From: Flaccisagitta enflata
Taxonomy: Eukaryota > Chaetognatha > Sagittoidea > Aphragmophora
Direction: 5' to 3'
Length of the DNA stretch: 64,000 nt
Assembly: GCA_965153355.1 (NCBI GenBank)
Contig: OZ231126.1
Span: forward strand, 79,856,001-79,920,000
In this document: positions 11,391-23,076 of the stretch, in pieces
Numbering within the stretch: the first letter of the stretch is position 1
Layout: the number at the start of each line of letters is the position of its first letter
The notes under the pieces: generated by a model
Databases searched by the model: none
What the model was told of the DNA's origin: nothing
What the model saw: the letters and a program-made list of their open reading frames with translations, nothing else
Made by a program: the position numbers and the translations under genes

Positions 11391-11695
11391 AGCTGCACAC
11401 CCAACAAAGAAGCAGTCTTAGTTACATGACCATTTCAAAATACCAAGAGAGAGGTCCAAGGACCAAGATGGTTGCTCTCAGCTTCGTCTGGGCCATCTAC
11501 TGCACGCAACACCTGCCATTAGGTAAGACATCTCGATTCTTGCCTCGAAGGGTATGGTTTCTTCATAACATTGCTTTTGGTAACTACATTATCTTTTGAT
11601 GATTTACTTATCCTTTGGTAATTTGTTTTGCTTAATTTGGGTTATGATTACAATAGTTCTGAGTAGAGATACAGAAGCGGTAGATTTTTGGACAG
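11391..11695. other. Terminal part of duplication copy 1; no gene
   Basis: Aligns to 57826-58033 with one replaced segment around 11446-11535. Similarity stops at about 11655. No coding signal. Confidence 0.5.
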
Positions 11696-11762
11696 CTTCC
11701 GCTTCCGCTTCCAAAAGGCGTTTTGGATAATTGACAGCTTCCGCTTCCGCTTCCGCTTCCAC
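11696..11762. repeat. (CTTCCG)n hexanucleotide repeat
   Basis: Imperfect GCTTCC units around a spacer. The same hexamer recurs at 12357-12463 and 16283-16493. Confidence 0.9.
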
Positions 11763-11790
11763 CATTTCAAATAGTCGCAAAAGCGTTAGA

Positions 11791-12349
11791 TGGTTAGCGG
11801 TACCCGTGCCCTGCCTAAGTAGGTTGTGAAGCGGTGAATCGCTTCCACTTCTCAAGTTAGGCCAGGCTGAAGGAGAGATAGGCAGTGGTTCCCAAGGTCG
11901 ATGACGCCACATATGGGGATTTTCCATCTTCCTCCTTCCTCATCCAACTAGCTAGGATTCAAATTTAGTTCTTTTGAGGCTCAAATCCTAAGCCTGAGGC
12001 CTATCCAGCCTCATGCTCCAAATCTTAGCCTCGTTGCCCAACCCAGCCTCCTGAGGCTGAGTTTTGGGGCCCCAAGGCCAGGATCAGCCTCTTACAGATT
12101 TTGACATTGGAGCCAGATGGCCTCAAGACTGAAATTCCGCCTCCATGTTGTGATTTTACTTTGAGGTTAAGATTTTGCCTGGAGGCTGACAGGGCCTCAA
12201 AACTGGGATTTGAGCCTCGAGACTGGAATTTGGTCCTTGAGACTGCGATTTGAGGGGGGGAGACGTAGGAGAAGAAGGAGGAGAAGAAGGAGAAAATCCC
12301 CCATATGTGTGAAAGCATAGGTCATCGACCCCTGCGGGGCTGCTGCCCA
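11791..12349 (-). mobile_element. MC element, ATGACC flavour
   Basis: Box ATGGTTAGCGGTACCCGTGCCCTGC, an arm at 11879-11927 (CCCAAGGTCGATGAC, ATATGGGGATTTTC) and the opposite arm at 12282-12349 (GAAAATCCCCCATATGTGTG, GGTCATCGACCCC, GCTGCCC). The core is an imperfect array of about 20-bp units around CCTCAAGACTGGGATTTGAG. Confidence 0.7.
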
Positions 12350-12356
12350 AAAGCAT

Positions 12357-12463
12357 AGATTCCGCTTCTGCTTCCGCTTCCACTATTTTAGAAGGCATTG
12401 CTTACGCTTCCGCTTCCGCTTCCGCTTCTGCTTCCGCTTCCGCTTCCGCTTCCGCTTCCACAT
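12357..12463. repeat. (CTTCCG)n hexanucleotide repeat
   Basis: Long run of GCTTCC units with occasional CTGCTT variants. Confidence 0.95.
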
Positions 12464-12869
12464 TGTTGAATATTTCACCACAATATTCATTCAAGTTATA
12501 CAATAAGTTTTTTAATATAAAAAAAAGAGGAGATCAAATAAGGAAGTATGAAAAATAATAAAATATATATCAATAACATAAATATTGACATAATTTGTTA
12601 GCTGTCATATGTTATTGCAAGGAGATTAAACAATTATTTTATTTATGAAAGAGTCTTTTATTTTATACCCTTCAACTAATCTTTGAAATTCTTTTTTCTT
12701 GAATTTATATATTTATTTATCACATTACTGGATCATCTACTTACTTTTGTTTTTCAAATAATATGAAATCAGGTTTTAAGGTGTATTAGTCTTGCCCCTT
12801 TCTAACTAACAAACTGTTCTTTAAAGAGATCAATTTTTTTTTAGGAAGTTCATTGTTCACTCAGAATTA
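12464..12869. other. AT-rich, no recognised feature
   Basis: No ORF, repeat or RNA gene that I can support. Confidence 0.5.
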
Positions 12870-13925
12870 CAGTTAAGCTTCACTAGAAGGCATCTCAAGG
12901 GACCGGTTTATTTCATGCCTTCTAGGCGGGGTGCCTTATTGCCAAGCATGCACCATGCTGAATACAAAAGGTTCAAAGATGCTTTACTTAATCTATCTTT
13001 CGGCTTCATACACAATCAAATAGGCATAGATGGATGCTTGAAAGTGGCAACAAAAAGAATTTGGATCTTCCCTTACTTTAAGTAAAAAGTTTACAGTCTC
13101 ACTGTTATTATTCACTAACGATTTTTTCACCTGACTCGAAAAGTGACAGCGGTGCTTAAAAGACATGGCCAGGTCTTTGTAACATAAATTTCTGGTGGGC
13201 ATTGTATTTCCTCCCGTGAAAAACATTGTTAAAAATGTCAGTGTGAAAAGATTAAAAGAATGTAAGAGTGTGTAACTTTCATGGCATGGGAGCGACTGTT
13301 CTTAGCCAAATTATTCTAATGACATAAAGTGGTTAAAAATGTCATTCACACACTTACATGGCACAAACCATCTCATGGATTCATCGGCTAACCAACTTTT
13401 CACTCCTCTTCTCCATCATTTTCCTCCTCTCCCCTTCATTCAACTAAGTCTCCCTCTGTTTCTTTCACTTCCTCTTCTTCATGATCATCAGGGCTCCTCA
13501 TCATCATCATCGGTATACCGCTTCATTGTCATTGGTAATCCTCTTCATCATTGTTATCGCTCTCATTGGTATCTCTTTTCCGTCTTTAGCCTTCTTTTCC
13601 AGCCTTGTCTTTAGGGTGTAGGGATGGGGCTCCCATCCATATCGACCTGTTGGTCCTTCCAATAAATCCCATTTCTTCTTCTACCACCCTTAGCTTATCC
13701 ACCTCCTCATCATAAACACTTTGCATGTCAAATGCCTTCAAAGCGAGCTAAATATTCACAAAAAAATATTTTCATGCGCTAGAGTGAAATTTGCCTAATA
13801 GGCGGGTGCCTTATATGCAGGGTTTATCAACAAAAGAATAAAGAGAGCAAAGTTGGGACTTTTCAAATCATGCCTTGATGCGAGGGATGCCTTATTAGCG
13901 GGTGCGCTCTAGTGATGCTCGACTG
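12870..13925. mobile_element. 1056-bp pogo/Tigger-like TIR element, TA target duplication
   Basis: TA at 12868-12869 and 13926-13927. The left end CAGTTAAGCTTCACTAGAAG matches the right end reversed, CAGTCGAGCATCACTAGAGC, and both are followed by GGCATC/GCCTTATT-type subterminal motifs. CAGT ends with a TA duplication fit the pogo/Tigger branch of Tc1/mariner. A 77-codon minus-strand frame (12993-13226) shows no transposase motif, so it is probably non-autonomous. Confidence 0.65.
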
Positions 13926-13998
13926 TAATTCTATGCCAAAATAATCATGTGTTCATTGGTGTATTCATAAGAAAGAGAAGGGGTTAGAGAGAGAATAA

Positions 13999-14262
<264 letters not shown>

Positions 14263-14276
14263 GGGAAAGAGCAATA

Positions 14277-15097
14277 TGTGGTCAGCGATACCCGTTGCCC
14301 TGCTTTGAGTGATTGCGAATTGGAGTGAGGGGAAGCAGGGCAGCGGCCCCGAAGGGGACGAAGTCCTGTAGAACACAGGAGACTTTGCTTGTCTCACTCT
14401 GGAGGAAGGATGAGATGCTGTAGAGGGCTGACTGAAGGCATTCAAGAGCCTAAACTGAGGCCCAAGAAGGTTGATATAAGGCCTGAGAATGCCAATTGGA
14501 AGCTTGAGAGGGCTGACGAAGGCTGAGAGAAGGATTAAGGCTGAGCGCTGAAAGACTGATTTGAGTACCTGAGAGGCTAAATCTGAGGCATGAGAGGTCA
14601 GGTTTGAGGCCTGAGAAGCCAGATTTGAGGCCTGGAGGCTAGGATTTGAGCAAGCCTGAGAGCTAGATTTAGAGGTCTGAGAGTGCCAAATTTGGAGGCC
14701 TGAGAGGCCAGATTGAGGCCTGAAAGCTAGGATCTGAGGCCTGGGAGAGTTGGATTTGAGGGGCCTGAGAGGTTGTGGATCCAGGCCTGAGAGGCTGGAT
14801 TTGAGGCCTGAGAGGCCAGATTTGAGGCCTGAGAGGCCAGATCTGAGGCCTGAGAAGCCAGATTTGAGGCCTGAGAGGCCAGATTTGAGGCCTGAGAGGC
14901 CAGATTTGAGGCAAGAGAGGCCCGATCTGTGGCCTGAGAGGCTAGATTTGAGGCCAGAGAGGCTGAATTTGAGTCCTGAGGGGTCTCTGATGAAGGGGGG
15001 GACTAACGGATGAACGGATGGACGAACGAACGGACGAACGAAAGTCCCCCTGTGTTCTACAGGACTTCGTCCCCTTCGGGGCCGCTGCCCAAAAAGA
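14277..15097 (-). mobile_element. MC element, GAAGTCC flavour, with long 21-bp array
   Basis: Box GTGGTCAGCGATACCCGTTG, then the arm GGGCAGCGGCCCCGAAGGGG at 14338 onward, an array of units such as GATTTGAGGCCTGAGAGGCC (about 14420-14990), and the matching arm ending CCCCTTCGGGGCCGCTGCCC at 15089. Both arms carry the GAAGTCCTGTAGAACACAGG variant. Confidence 0.8.
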
Positions 15098-15159
15098 AAG
15101 AGAAAGAATGAGAGAGAAAGAGAAAGAGAGAAAGAGAGGGAAAGAGAGAAAACAGGTCG

Positions 15160-15792
15160 CCCAAGGGCCCCAGCGATACCTGTTGCCCTGCTCTGCATGA
15201 TTGTGAATTGGAGTGAGGGGAAGCAGGGCAGCGGCCCGGATGGGGACAATCCTGTAGGAACACAGGGGTGATCTCTTTGTCTGTCCTGTCCGTCCTTCCG
15301 GTCCTGGTCCGTCACTTCCCCAGGCCCACACAGGCCTGAAATGCTTCTCTCAGGCCTGAAATTTACTTTCAGGCTCTGAAATTTGCCCTTCAGGCCTTGA
15401 ATCTGTGAGGGCAGACTGTGCCCCAGAGACAGATTTCAGACCTGAGAGGGCAGATTTCAGGCCTGAGGGGTCAGATCAAGGCCTGAGAGGGCAAATTTTA
15501 GGCCTGAGAGGGCAAATTCCAAGGCCCAGGGCAAATTTCAGGCCTGAGAGGGTAAATTAAAGGTCTGGGAGGGCAGATTCCAGGCCTGAGAGAGCAGATT
15601 CAAGGCCTGAGAGGCAACTCTAGGCCTGAGAGGGTAACTTAAGGCCTTTTGAGAAAGTAAATTTCAGGCCTGAGAGGGCAGATCCCAGGCCCGTGAGGCC
15701 TGGGGGACGAAACTGCACGGAAGGACGGAAGGACGAACGAAAGTCCCCTGTTTTCTGCAGGACTTCGTCCCTTTCGGGGCCACTGCCCAAAA
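15160..15792 (-). mobile_element. MC element, GAAGTCC flavour, second head-to-tail copy
   Basis: Same layout as the element just upstream. Box CAGCGATACCTGTTGCCCTG, left arm 15228-15275, array of CAGGCCTGAGAGGGCAGATT-type units to about 15700, right arm 15735-15791. Confidence 0.75.
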
Positions 15793-15930
15793 TGAGAAGG
15801 AGAAAGAGAAAGAGAAAGACAGAGACAGACTGACAGACAGAAAGAGACCAATAGACAGACAGACAGAAAAACTCAGACAAAGGGATAAAAGGATAAAAAT
15901 GAATAATCAAAAACAAAGAGATAATAGAAC

Positions 15931-16132
15931 AAGGCCGGATACACGCTTCCCGAAGTCGCGTGTGGGTGGGCAGGGGCTGTATCTGGGGTCACTAGATCAC
16001 TTGGGCAGGAGCAGTGAAGCCAAAAACCCAAAAGTAAAGTGTGACGGACGGACAGACCGACGGACAGACGGACCGACGGACGGACGGACCGACAAAGCGG
16101 GGTGTAAAGTCGCGTAGCACGCGACTAAAAAT
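15931..16132 (-). mobile_element. SH element (GTCGCG flavour), minus orientation
   Basis: Minus-sense start TTTTTAGTCGCGTGCTACGCGACT, then CCCCGCTTTGTCGGTCCGTC repeats. The end is CCCACCCACACGCGACTTCG followed by GTGTATCCGGCCTTG. Arm and end are exact reverse complements over AGTCGCGTG. Confidence 0.75.
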
Positions 16133-16282
16133 ATATAAAAGCAATGAGAAAAAAATCTGAGATTTAAAAAAAAAATATAATAACACTAAGAGAAGAAAGA
16201 AACAATAAAAAATGAATGAATAATATCAAAACAAGTACTATTGAAACTGACATAATTATTGTCAAAATGGTGTCTGGATCTG

Positions 16283-16493
16283 AAATGAAAGCGGAAGCGG
16301 AAGCGGAAGCAGAAGCGCTTGAATATGTCCTTTCGCTTCCGCTTCCGCTTCCATTAGGCATCAAAAAAACTTTTTGCTTCAGCTTCCGCTTCCACTTGAT
16401 GCCCAACTGTGCTCCGCTTCCGCTCCCGCTTCCATGCTCAACTACTAAGCCTCCACTCCGCCCGCTTCCGCTTCCGCTTCCGCTTCTGCATCT
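16283..16493. repeat. Inverted GCGGAA / TTCCGC hexamer arrays
   Basis: A GAAGCG array (16288-16320) faces several TTCCGC arrays (16338-16493), so the single strand can fold back. Confidence 0.9.
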
Positions 16494-16504
16494 CTATTCT
16501 GAGA

Positions 16505-16790
16505 GTTGAAGGACTGGAGGTAATTTAACGAACTTGTGTCTGCTGAGCTGTTGGTAGGGCCGAGCTGAATTTTCGATACCTCATGACATGGAGGGACCCG
16601 ATTAAACATTAAAGAGCCCTGCTGCTTGTCCTTTTCTAGAATTTTTACATAAAGCATTGTTAGTTCAACTCATTGAGAAATTTTAATGCCTACATATCCA
16701 TGACCAATTTTTAAGCATTTACTAAGACACTGTCCAGGACTGCTTATCGGGAATGCTATAGGTCATCATATTCAGAGACTCACTTTCTAC
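16505..16790 (+). repeat. Dispersed repeat, diverged copy of 58852-59155
   Basis: Shared blocks include TGTGTCTGCTGAGC, GAGCTGAATTTT, TCTAGAATTTTTACATAAAG and GTCCAGGACTGCTTATCGGG. Divergence is considerable and no coding frame is shared. Confidence 0.65.
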
Positions 16791-17709
16791 CTGTACCATC
16801 TTGGAAATAAATATATTGGGACACCTAACCATGATTAATAAAGCAGCTAAACTTTCATACCAATGAAACAATGAAAGCAGATCCATAAACCATGATAAGA
16901 AATCTTCCATTCAAGACCAAGCAGAGCTTGGTAGCTCAATCCGTTTCCAAATGAGAGCGTTTTGAAGAAAACTGTCATTTTACCAAAATCTAATTTAGAG
17001 GTTTTCAGTTCATATCTTCGAAGGACAAGCTACATTGAAATAGTTCTCAAATCTGAACAGAAAAATCATTCTGCTTGATCTCAATAGATCACATTTTTGA
17101 CAAATTTTTTTATTGTTGAAAAAATTGAGGACTGCAGTCAATCAGGAACAATCGGATGCGTCATAAGGAGAGCGCGCTGATAACAAAATTGGACAATTGA
17201 GGAGTGGAGAGAAAACGGATCGGCGCGCGCTTCACAATAGACACATAGTGAGTGAGTGCAACTTTAAAAACGTCAAAAAGGGAAGAAATAGAGTACAGTG
17301 AGAAACTGATATAACAAATCGCCACGAATAAGAGACTCGTTAATAACAAATATGTACAATAAAGCGTTCCAGTCATGAAAATTGTTTGTGAAAGACCAAG
17401 ACACATAGACAGAAGGCAATTAAATTGTAGATACAGTCAGATAGAGTTTTTGTGAGACTGTACCCGCGTATAGTGAATTAACGCAAATAAAAGAATTCTG
17501 TACATGACATAACTCGATTAATCATTTCTTTACAGCAAAAAGCCAGTTTTTATCATTTCTAAAATTTTAGTTTCCAACTTTTGCTTCGTTTATCTCGGGG
17601 GTTTGAGTGTTTAAAAATCTTTCCTTTTAGAAATTTAAAGGTGGGTGGTCGCTGTTCCGTCTATTAGGGAATTTAAATCCGCACACTTGTCTGTGAAATC
17701 ACGTGCAAA
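16791..17709. other. No recognised feature
   Basis: Mostly unique sequence. The stretch at 16912-16945 (CAAGACCAAGCAGAGCTTGG then TAGCTCAATCCG) belongs to the dispersed GACCAATCTGG...AGCTCAAACCG motif found elsewhere in the window. Confidence 0.4.
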
Positions 17710-18282
17710 ATGAGTTATAATGAGACCTATTGGAACCATTCTCCCTCAGCGACCGAGAATGTTACAATGGAGCAGGCCCATTATAGCCCTGGGTACCCTT
17801 GGTGGTTGGAAGAGGCTGTGGGTAGTGCCGGGGCCGCTGTCCTATTAATCATTTGCATCATCATAGGGATAAAAAATCCTGACCTGGCTCGTCGCCTGCT
17901 GAGCTTTGGGCATAGTTCTCTCTCAATGATGATGGAAAGGATAAGGAACAGAGGTCATGGTGCACCACCACCACTTCCACCCCACAATGGTATCTCGCGT
18001 AATTTCACAGATGATGAAATTATAGAGATGCGAGAATGTGGCCAAAATAGAGGCCAATATGATGCGTGTGTGGATCTAAATTTAGGGGTTATCCGAGTTT
18101 ATAGTACTTTAATTACGGTTATTCATTTTATTTCTACTTTTTACTTCTTAAAAAAATTACAAAAAACCAAAAAAAATAAAGGTCTGTTGGTTTGCAATGA
18201 TCGAGTCGGTAGCGGAAACGCGCATTTCCGGGGCCCCCGCCCACCTGTCCGCAACCGGTGGCCGCACCGGCCGCAGTTTTAG
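17710..18282 (+). CDS. Hypothetical single-pass membrane protein (190 codons)
   Basis: I do not recognise this protein. The N-terminus has three N-glycosylation sequons (NET, NHS, NVT within the first 20 residues), then PWWLEEAVGS and a hydrophobic segment of about 18 residues (AAVLLIICIIIGI) at about 41-53, followed by basic KNPDLARRLL. That fits a single-pass protein with an outside N-terminus and no cleaved signal. A short Pro run (APPPLPP) and an acidic segment (NFTDDEIIEM) follow. After about residue 135 the sequence becomes Lys-rich and low complexity, and the last 20 residues overlap an SH element. The true exon may therefore stop earlier, near 18090. It may be a host exon or a chance frame. 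Confidence 0.4.
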   Translation: MSYNETYWNHSPSATENVTMEQAHYSPGYPWWLEEAVGSAGAAVLLIICIIIGIKNPDLARRLLSFGHSSLSMMMERIRNRGHGAPPPLPPHNGISRNFTDDEIIEMRECGQNRGQYDACVDLNLGVIRVYSTLITVIHFISTFYFLKKLQKTKKNKGLLVCNDRVGSGNAHFRGPRPPVRNRWPHRPQF

Positions 18283-18752
18283 TCGCGCACGCGACTTCAC
18301 ACCTTGCCATGTCGGTCGTTAGGTCGGTACGTCGGTAGGTCGGTAGATCCGTCCGTCCGTCACGTTTTTGAAATAATAACTTTTTAAGGTTTTTAAAGGT
18401 ATTTTAAGTTACTCTAGGGTATTTCAGGGTACTTTAGGATACTTCAGGGTACTTTAGGGTACTAAAGTTATTTTAGGTACTTAAGGTATTTTAGGGTACT
18501 TTCAGATACTTTTGGTTTTTTTTCATGTATTTTTGAGTATTTTTGAGTATTTTTGGGTATTTTTGGGTATTTTTGGGTATTTTTGGGTGTTTTTGGGTAT
18601 TTTTGGGTATTTTTGGGTAACTTTTTATTGGACAGTCGTTATTGGTTCAGAATGTAACTTTTTTTGGGACAGACGTTATGTAGTACGAAGTTCTGTCGTA
18701 TGGAGTTGTGTTTAACGTAGCACGCGACTGTTGGCCTGTTGGGCTTGTTTAG
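18277..18752 (+). mobile_element. SH element (GTCGCG flavour) with GGGTATTTT minisatellite
   Basis: Starts TTTTAGTCGCGCACGCGACTTC, then GTCGGTACGTCGGTAGGTCG and GTCCGTCCGTC, then a TTTAGGGTAC array passing into (TATTTTTGGG)n at 18535-18630. Ends GTAGCACGCGACTGTTGGCC and GGGCTTGTTT. Confidence 0.75.
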
Positions 18753-19517
18753 ATAGATAAACATATCATTCAAAAAAGATGCAATAACTTCAAATGTTCA
18801 TTTTTTGGGTATCAGTTTTTACCCTTTGTGCATTTTTTTTTATTGACTTTAAGCATGTCATAGTTGAAAAAAAAATCAATTCTGACTTACCCTTAGGAAT
18901 AATTCTGACTGCACAAGATTTCAATGATAAACTATATTTTCACTTACAGCAATATCACTGTTTTCAAATTCACTATTAAATCATTTCATGCCTAAGCAAT
19001 ATACACAACTGTCGTTTTGCCCACTGAATGTGTGTGTCAGAATTTTTTACAATAACTTTGAAACAAGTGCAAAATTTGTAAACACCTTTAAAACTCATGG
19101 ATTTAAGATTATATTTGGTTGCTATGACAGAGGTGAAAAGAAAAAAAAATAGACAGACAGACCAACTGACAAAGTAATAAACTAAGTGACTTCTTAAATT
19201 GCGTAGCACATTACTGAAAACATAACTTTATTGTCCTAATGAGACATGGGACCTTTGTTCATCTCTAATTGTTGGTCACATTCACACAACCCTAAAGTTG
19301 ACAGTTTATCTGTCAGTTGGTCCGTCTATTGGTTGTTTGGTCATTTGGTCACACTTAGCTTTTATGGCATTTATATGTAGTTTTTGCATTGCTTTTTCTC
19401 ATTTCTTTTTGCATTGCCTTTGCCCCTGCCCTCCTCTCTCTGTCTCCGTTCGTTTGCTCTGCTTCCTTCATCCCTCTGCTCTCGTCTACTTAGCATCATC
19501 TCTTCTCCTGACCTGAC
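18753..19517. other. No recognised gene; degenerate SH remnant at about 19150-19222
   Basis: GACAGACAGACCAACTGACA and ATTGCGTAGCACATTACTGAAAA look like a worn minus-strand SH start. The rest is unremarkable. Confidence 0.35.
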
Positions 19518-19730
19518 CTACATTCTCCACGTCATGGATTTTCTTGCGTGACCCGCCCTCGCTGTTGAAGACCATATTTTCCCGCCTTCACGGTTATATG
19601 AGATCCATCGTTGATATAAATCCAGTGGCAACATTTCAACAAGACGTTGTTCTATATTTTCAGGTCGTGTTTTAATAAGCCCAGGCTGGCAACTCGATGC
19701 ATCGTCTGCGTGATATAAGAAGATGCGCAA
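19518..19730 (-). CDS. Possible coding fragment, unknown protein
   Basis: A 70-codon minus frame with mixed, protein-like composition (RPENIEQRLVEMLPLDLYQR, then SYNREGGKIW). TTCTTATATCACGCAG at its upstream end could be a splice acceptor. No family is recognised and nothing nearby supports a gene model. Confidence 0.2.
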   Translation of the reverse strand: MRIFLYHADDASSCQPGLIKTRPENIEQRLVEMLPLDLYQRWISYNREGGKIWSSTARAGHARKSMTWRM

Positions 19731-19914
19731 TGGACGGACGGACGGACAGACGGACGGACGGACGGACGGACGGACGGACGGAAGGACGGACGGACGGAAG
19801 GACGGACGGAAGGACGGAAGGACGGAATGACGGAAGGACGGACGGACGGACGGACGGACGGACGGACGGACGGACGGACGGACGGACGGACGGACGGACG
19901 GACGGACAGACGAA
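19729..19914. repeat. (GGAC)n tetranucleotide array
   Basis: GGAC with scattered GGAA units. The PSVRPSVRP-like frames are repeat translations. Confidence 0.97.
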
Positions 19915-20104
19915 TCTCAAATCTTGCATGCCCACAAATTTTGAAAATGACCGATGTTTCCATCACTCAAATGCACTTAGATAAAAGGGCTGTAACTTAA
20001 AAAGAAAGCTAAAACGACGCATCTATGCAAAGACTATCGCGTTAGTATTTTGGAGACAGAACACCATTTTATGCCAGCCCCATAAGAAATATACTTCACG
20101 GCCA

Positions 20105-20275
20105 TCAGTTGCGGACGGGTGGGCAGGGGCGGAAATGCAACTGTTTGCAACTAAAAATGTTCTAGAACGCTTGTTTTCCCACTTTTTGACTCGTGCTGAC
20201 GGACGGACGGACGGACGGACGGACGGACGGACGGACAAAGCCACTTATAGAGTTGCGTGTCCGCAACTAAAAAAG
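20105..20275 (-). mobile_element. SH element (GTTGCGGAC flavour), minus orientation
   Basis: Minus-sense start TTTTTAGTTGCGGACACGCAACT, a (GTCC)n tract at 20197-20236, and end CCCACCCGTCCGCAACTGAT. AGTTGCGGAC and GTCCGCAACT are exact reverse complements. Confidence 0.8.
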
Positions 20276-20640
20276 ACGCACCTACTGATTTGTTGATTAA
20301 AACAGTTATAAAAAACAATTTAACTATTTTTGAATAAACCGTTTTTAATGATTTTCAAAAAATCTTTCATTCAAGACCAATCCCAGGTCTGTATCTCAAA
20401 CGATATAGAAGCTAGAGCCCTGCAAAGAGAAGAACTAATTTGCTAAATTGCACTTTTTTATAAGGATTGCGGAACTGAAATGGGCAATGTTTTTATTCAA
20501 TCTGCCATTTTTAAACGAAAAAAGATAGCAATACCAGATTGGTGCCCACTGGAAGTACGTTCAAAGGAATTTCAAGTTTCCTTGAAAAAAAAATAGGCAA
20601 AATTAACCATTCAAAAGTGCGTCTTTTTTTTTTCTTTTTT
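20269..20640. mobile_element. Element with inverted AAAAAAGACGCAC termini
   Basis: AAAAAAGACGCACC at the left and AAAGTGCGTCTTTTTTTT at the right. The interior contains the GACCAATCCCAGGTCTGTATC motif seen elsewhere. Non-coding. Confidence 0.4.
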
Positions 20641-21206
20641 TTTTTTTTGATCCGCTTGGTACAGTAAGTAAAGTAAAGTAAAGTAAAGTATGGGTACATA
20701 TCGTTGTTCCGAATTCTGAGCCCCGAGATGTCCCATTTTATTGTTTTCTTGATGTTCCTAATTCTGAGCAGTGAGAAAATGTATTATCACAGTTCTTTGT
20801 AGACTTTGTACCCTCGGAGCACCGCGTCGCGCCCCTTTCGAATTACATGTCTATGAGGCTCCACACTCGCCCTTGAGCCTTGCTTCTACATATTTGTCAT
20901 TCATCTTTGACATCACAGAGGCTTTCCTTGCCATACAAGGCTTTCCTTGGCATACACCACAAACGCGGAGGGAACATCAGATAAACTGCCCACTCTCTTC
21001 TTTACTGTCAATCTCCACAGTACGTTATTCCTAAATTCCTACATTTTGAATCTCATATGTATCTCAGCTTGCGCGTAAGTCGTCCTTTCTGTCTGTCTGT
21101 CTGTCTGTCTGTTAAGTTTTTATACTGTCTTATCTTCTCCTCTTCCCCCTTCCCTCATACTCACACACGCGCGTTTCCCGTGAGGTGTTCCATCTATATC
21201 GAGGTT
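20641..21206. other. No recognised gene; (AAGTA)n at 20662-20690
   Basis: A short AAGTA pentamer run and a GTCT run at 21087-21112. Otherwise nothing supported. Confidence 0.4.
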
Positions 21207-21395
21207 AAGGGAGGGAACTGGGCCGCCGCCTCCACCGTGGCCGCTTGCCATTGCCCCCAATGCCACCGCCGCTTCTGCCGCTTCTGCCGCCGCCTCTGCC
21301 GCCTTTGCCCCTTCTGCCGCCGCCTCTGCCGCCTCTGCCGCCTCTGCCGCCTCTGCCGCCTCTGCCGCCTCTGCCGTCACCGCCTCGCGAGAGGT
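21207..21395. repeat. CTGCCGCCT nonamer array
   Basis: GCC-rich 9-bp units at 21261-21380. Frames read poly-Pro/Leu or poly-Ala/Glu and are treated as repeat translations. Confidence 0.85.
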
Positions 21396-21558
21396 CTTGA
21401 AATCTTGTTTGCTACCATACATCATCCCTCCTGAGAAACGAGAAAGAGGAAGAGAAGAGAAAGAAATGATTTGGCAGCACACAGAAGAGAGCTTCATAGA
21501 AAGAATGATAGTTCTCCGCAAAACGAACAAGAGACACCCCCGCCACAAAAGAAAAGAT

Positions 21559-21833
<275 letters not shown>

Positions 21834-21836
<3 letters not shown>

Positions 21837-22006
21837 TCAGTCGCGGACACGTGACTGTACACCTTGCCGTGTCGGTCGGTAGGTTGGTCGGTATGTTGGT
21901 TGGTCGGTCCGTCCCTCTGTCACATTCTTGAATTCTGAACTGTTTTCGCATTACTGCTCCTGCCCAGCCATCCGCGACTGGATTGCCGTGTATTCGGCCT
22001 TGTTTC
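21834..22006 (+). mobile_element. SH element (GTCGCGGAC flavour)
   Basis: Starts TTTTCAGTCGCGGACACGTGACT, then GTCGGTCGGTAGGTTGGTCG repeats, ends CATCCGCGACTGGATTGCCG and ATTCGGCCTTGTTT. AGTCGCGGA and TCCGCGACT are reverse complements. Confidence 0.8.
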
Positions 22007-22038
22007 TATTCTTCTATTCTACTGTTCTGTACATCTTC

Positions 22039-22039
<1 letters not shown>

Positions 22040-22085
<46 letters not shown>
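22040..22085. repeat. (GA)n microsatellite
   Basis: GA run directly abutting the 3' tail of the minus-strand LINE. Confidence 0.95.
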
Positions 22086-22088
<3 letters not shown>

Positions 22089-22483
22089 TTGGATAATTGG
22101 ATAATTGGTGTATTGTCCTTACAAATGATGGCATTTGGTACAATTGGGAAATGTACATGGACATGACATTGGTTCGTCACAATAAATAGCTAAATATTCT
22201 AAAGTCTAATATCTAAGATTACAATAAGAGAAAAAGAGAATGTTAGTTCGGTACAGGATCATGAGCCCCCCCGCATAATGTTCTTCCCATTTCCCAAATC
22301 CCACATAAGCAGCACCCTTTCAACAACTTTCAGAGATTTGACACGCTCATCAGAATATATATCATCAAAATTCAATTTCTCACATGATGCAGACAGATTA
22401 GTTTTGCTCCATAGTTTACAATAATTTATCCTGTGGTCCTCATCATCCGTCACACCGCACTCTTTACACAATTTCGTGGCATA

Positions 22484-23076
22484 ACCATAAGTGCAATAAA
22501 AATGGCCGATTTTTCAACAGCTTTGTGCACAGGTTTTGGTCGAAAGATTCTTGGGACCATCTTAAAATTCATGCATTGTAAAAACATATCAAAATTATCT
22601 TTCATTTGAGTCCATGCAGCAAATTTTTTCTCAATTCTTTAAGAAAATATAACAGATTAAGGGCTAACAACTAAATTGCCACCTCATGAAAAAAAGGCCG
22701 AATTTGTCACTCGGATTTTCTGAAATATTTTAGATGAGTAAAAATGATAGAAGATCTTTATTGATTTCAATGAAATTTTAGGTGCTAGTTGACCTGTATT
22801 TGCCCCAATATCAATTCAATTTCTATCAATAGCGGGCAACTTCTTCTGTGATTTTTTATGGAACTTTGTAAAGATACCATGGGCAGTTTCAAAATTAAGT
22901 GGTTTTGCTAATCTTACTCTCATTTGCATATTCATTGAGTTAGTGGTCCGACAAAAGTTTCAAATGAAAGATCTTTTGAAGGGCTTTCAAGGTGTCATGA
23001 ATTTTGCTATGTTCAGATGAATTTTTGATCCTTTACAGACCTTTCAAAAATCAGCCATTTTTATTGCACTTATGGT
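22484..23076. mobile_element. 593-bp MITE, TA target duplication, inside LINE ORF
   Basis: TA at 22482-22483 and 23077-23078. TIR ACCATAAGTGCAATAAAAAT is perfect at both ends. Excision of the element plus one TA rejoins ATGGGT to TATGCCACG in frame. No transposase. The type resembles other TA-flanked, Tc1/mariner-like MITEs here. Confidence 0.9.

Noticed and set aside
12993-13226. Transposase C-terminus inside the pogo/Tigger-like element
   Set aside because: The frame lacks DDE or helix-turn-helix motifs I could recognise. It is kept only as a non-autonomous TIR element.
21207-21395. Poly-Pro/poly-Ala coding exon
   Set aside because: The 9-bp CTGCCGCCT array is open in several frames on both strands, with no flanking coding signal.
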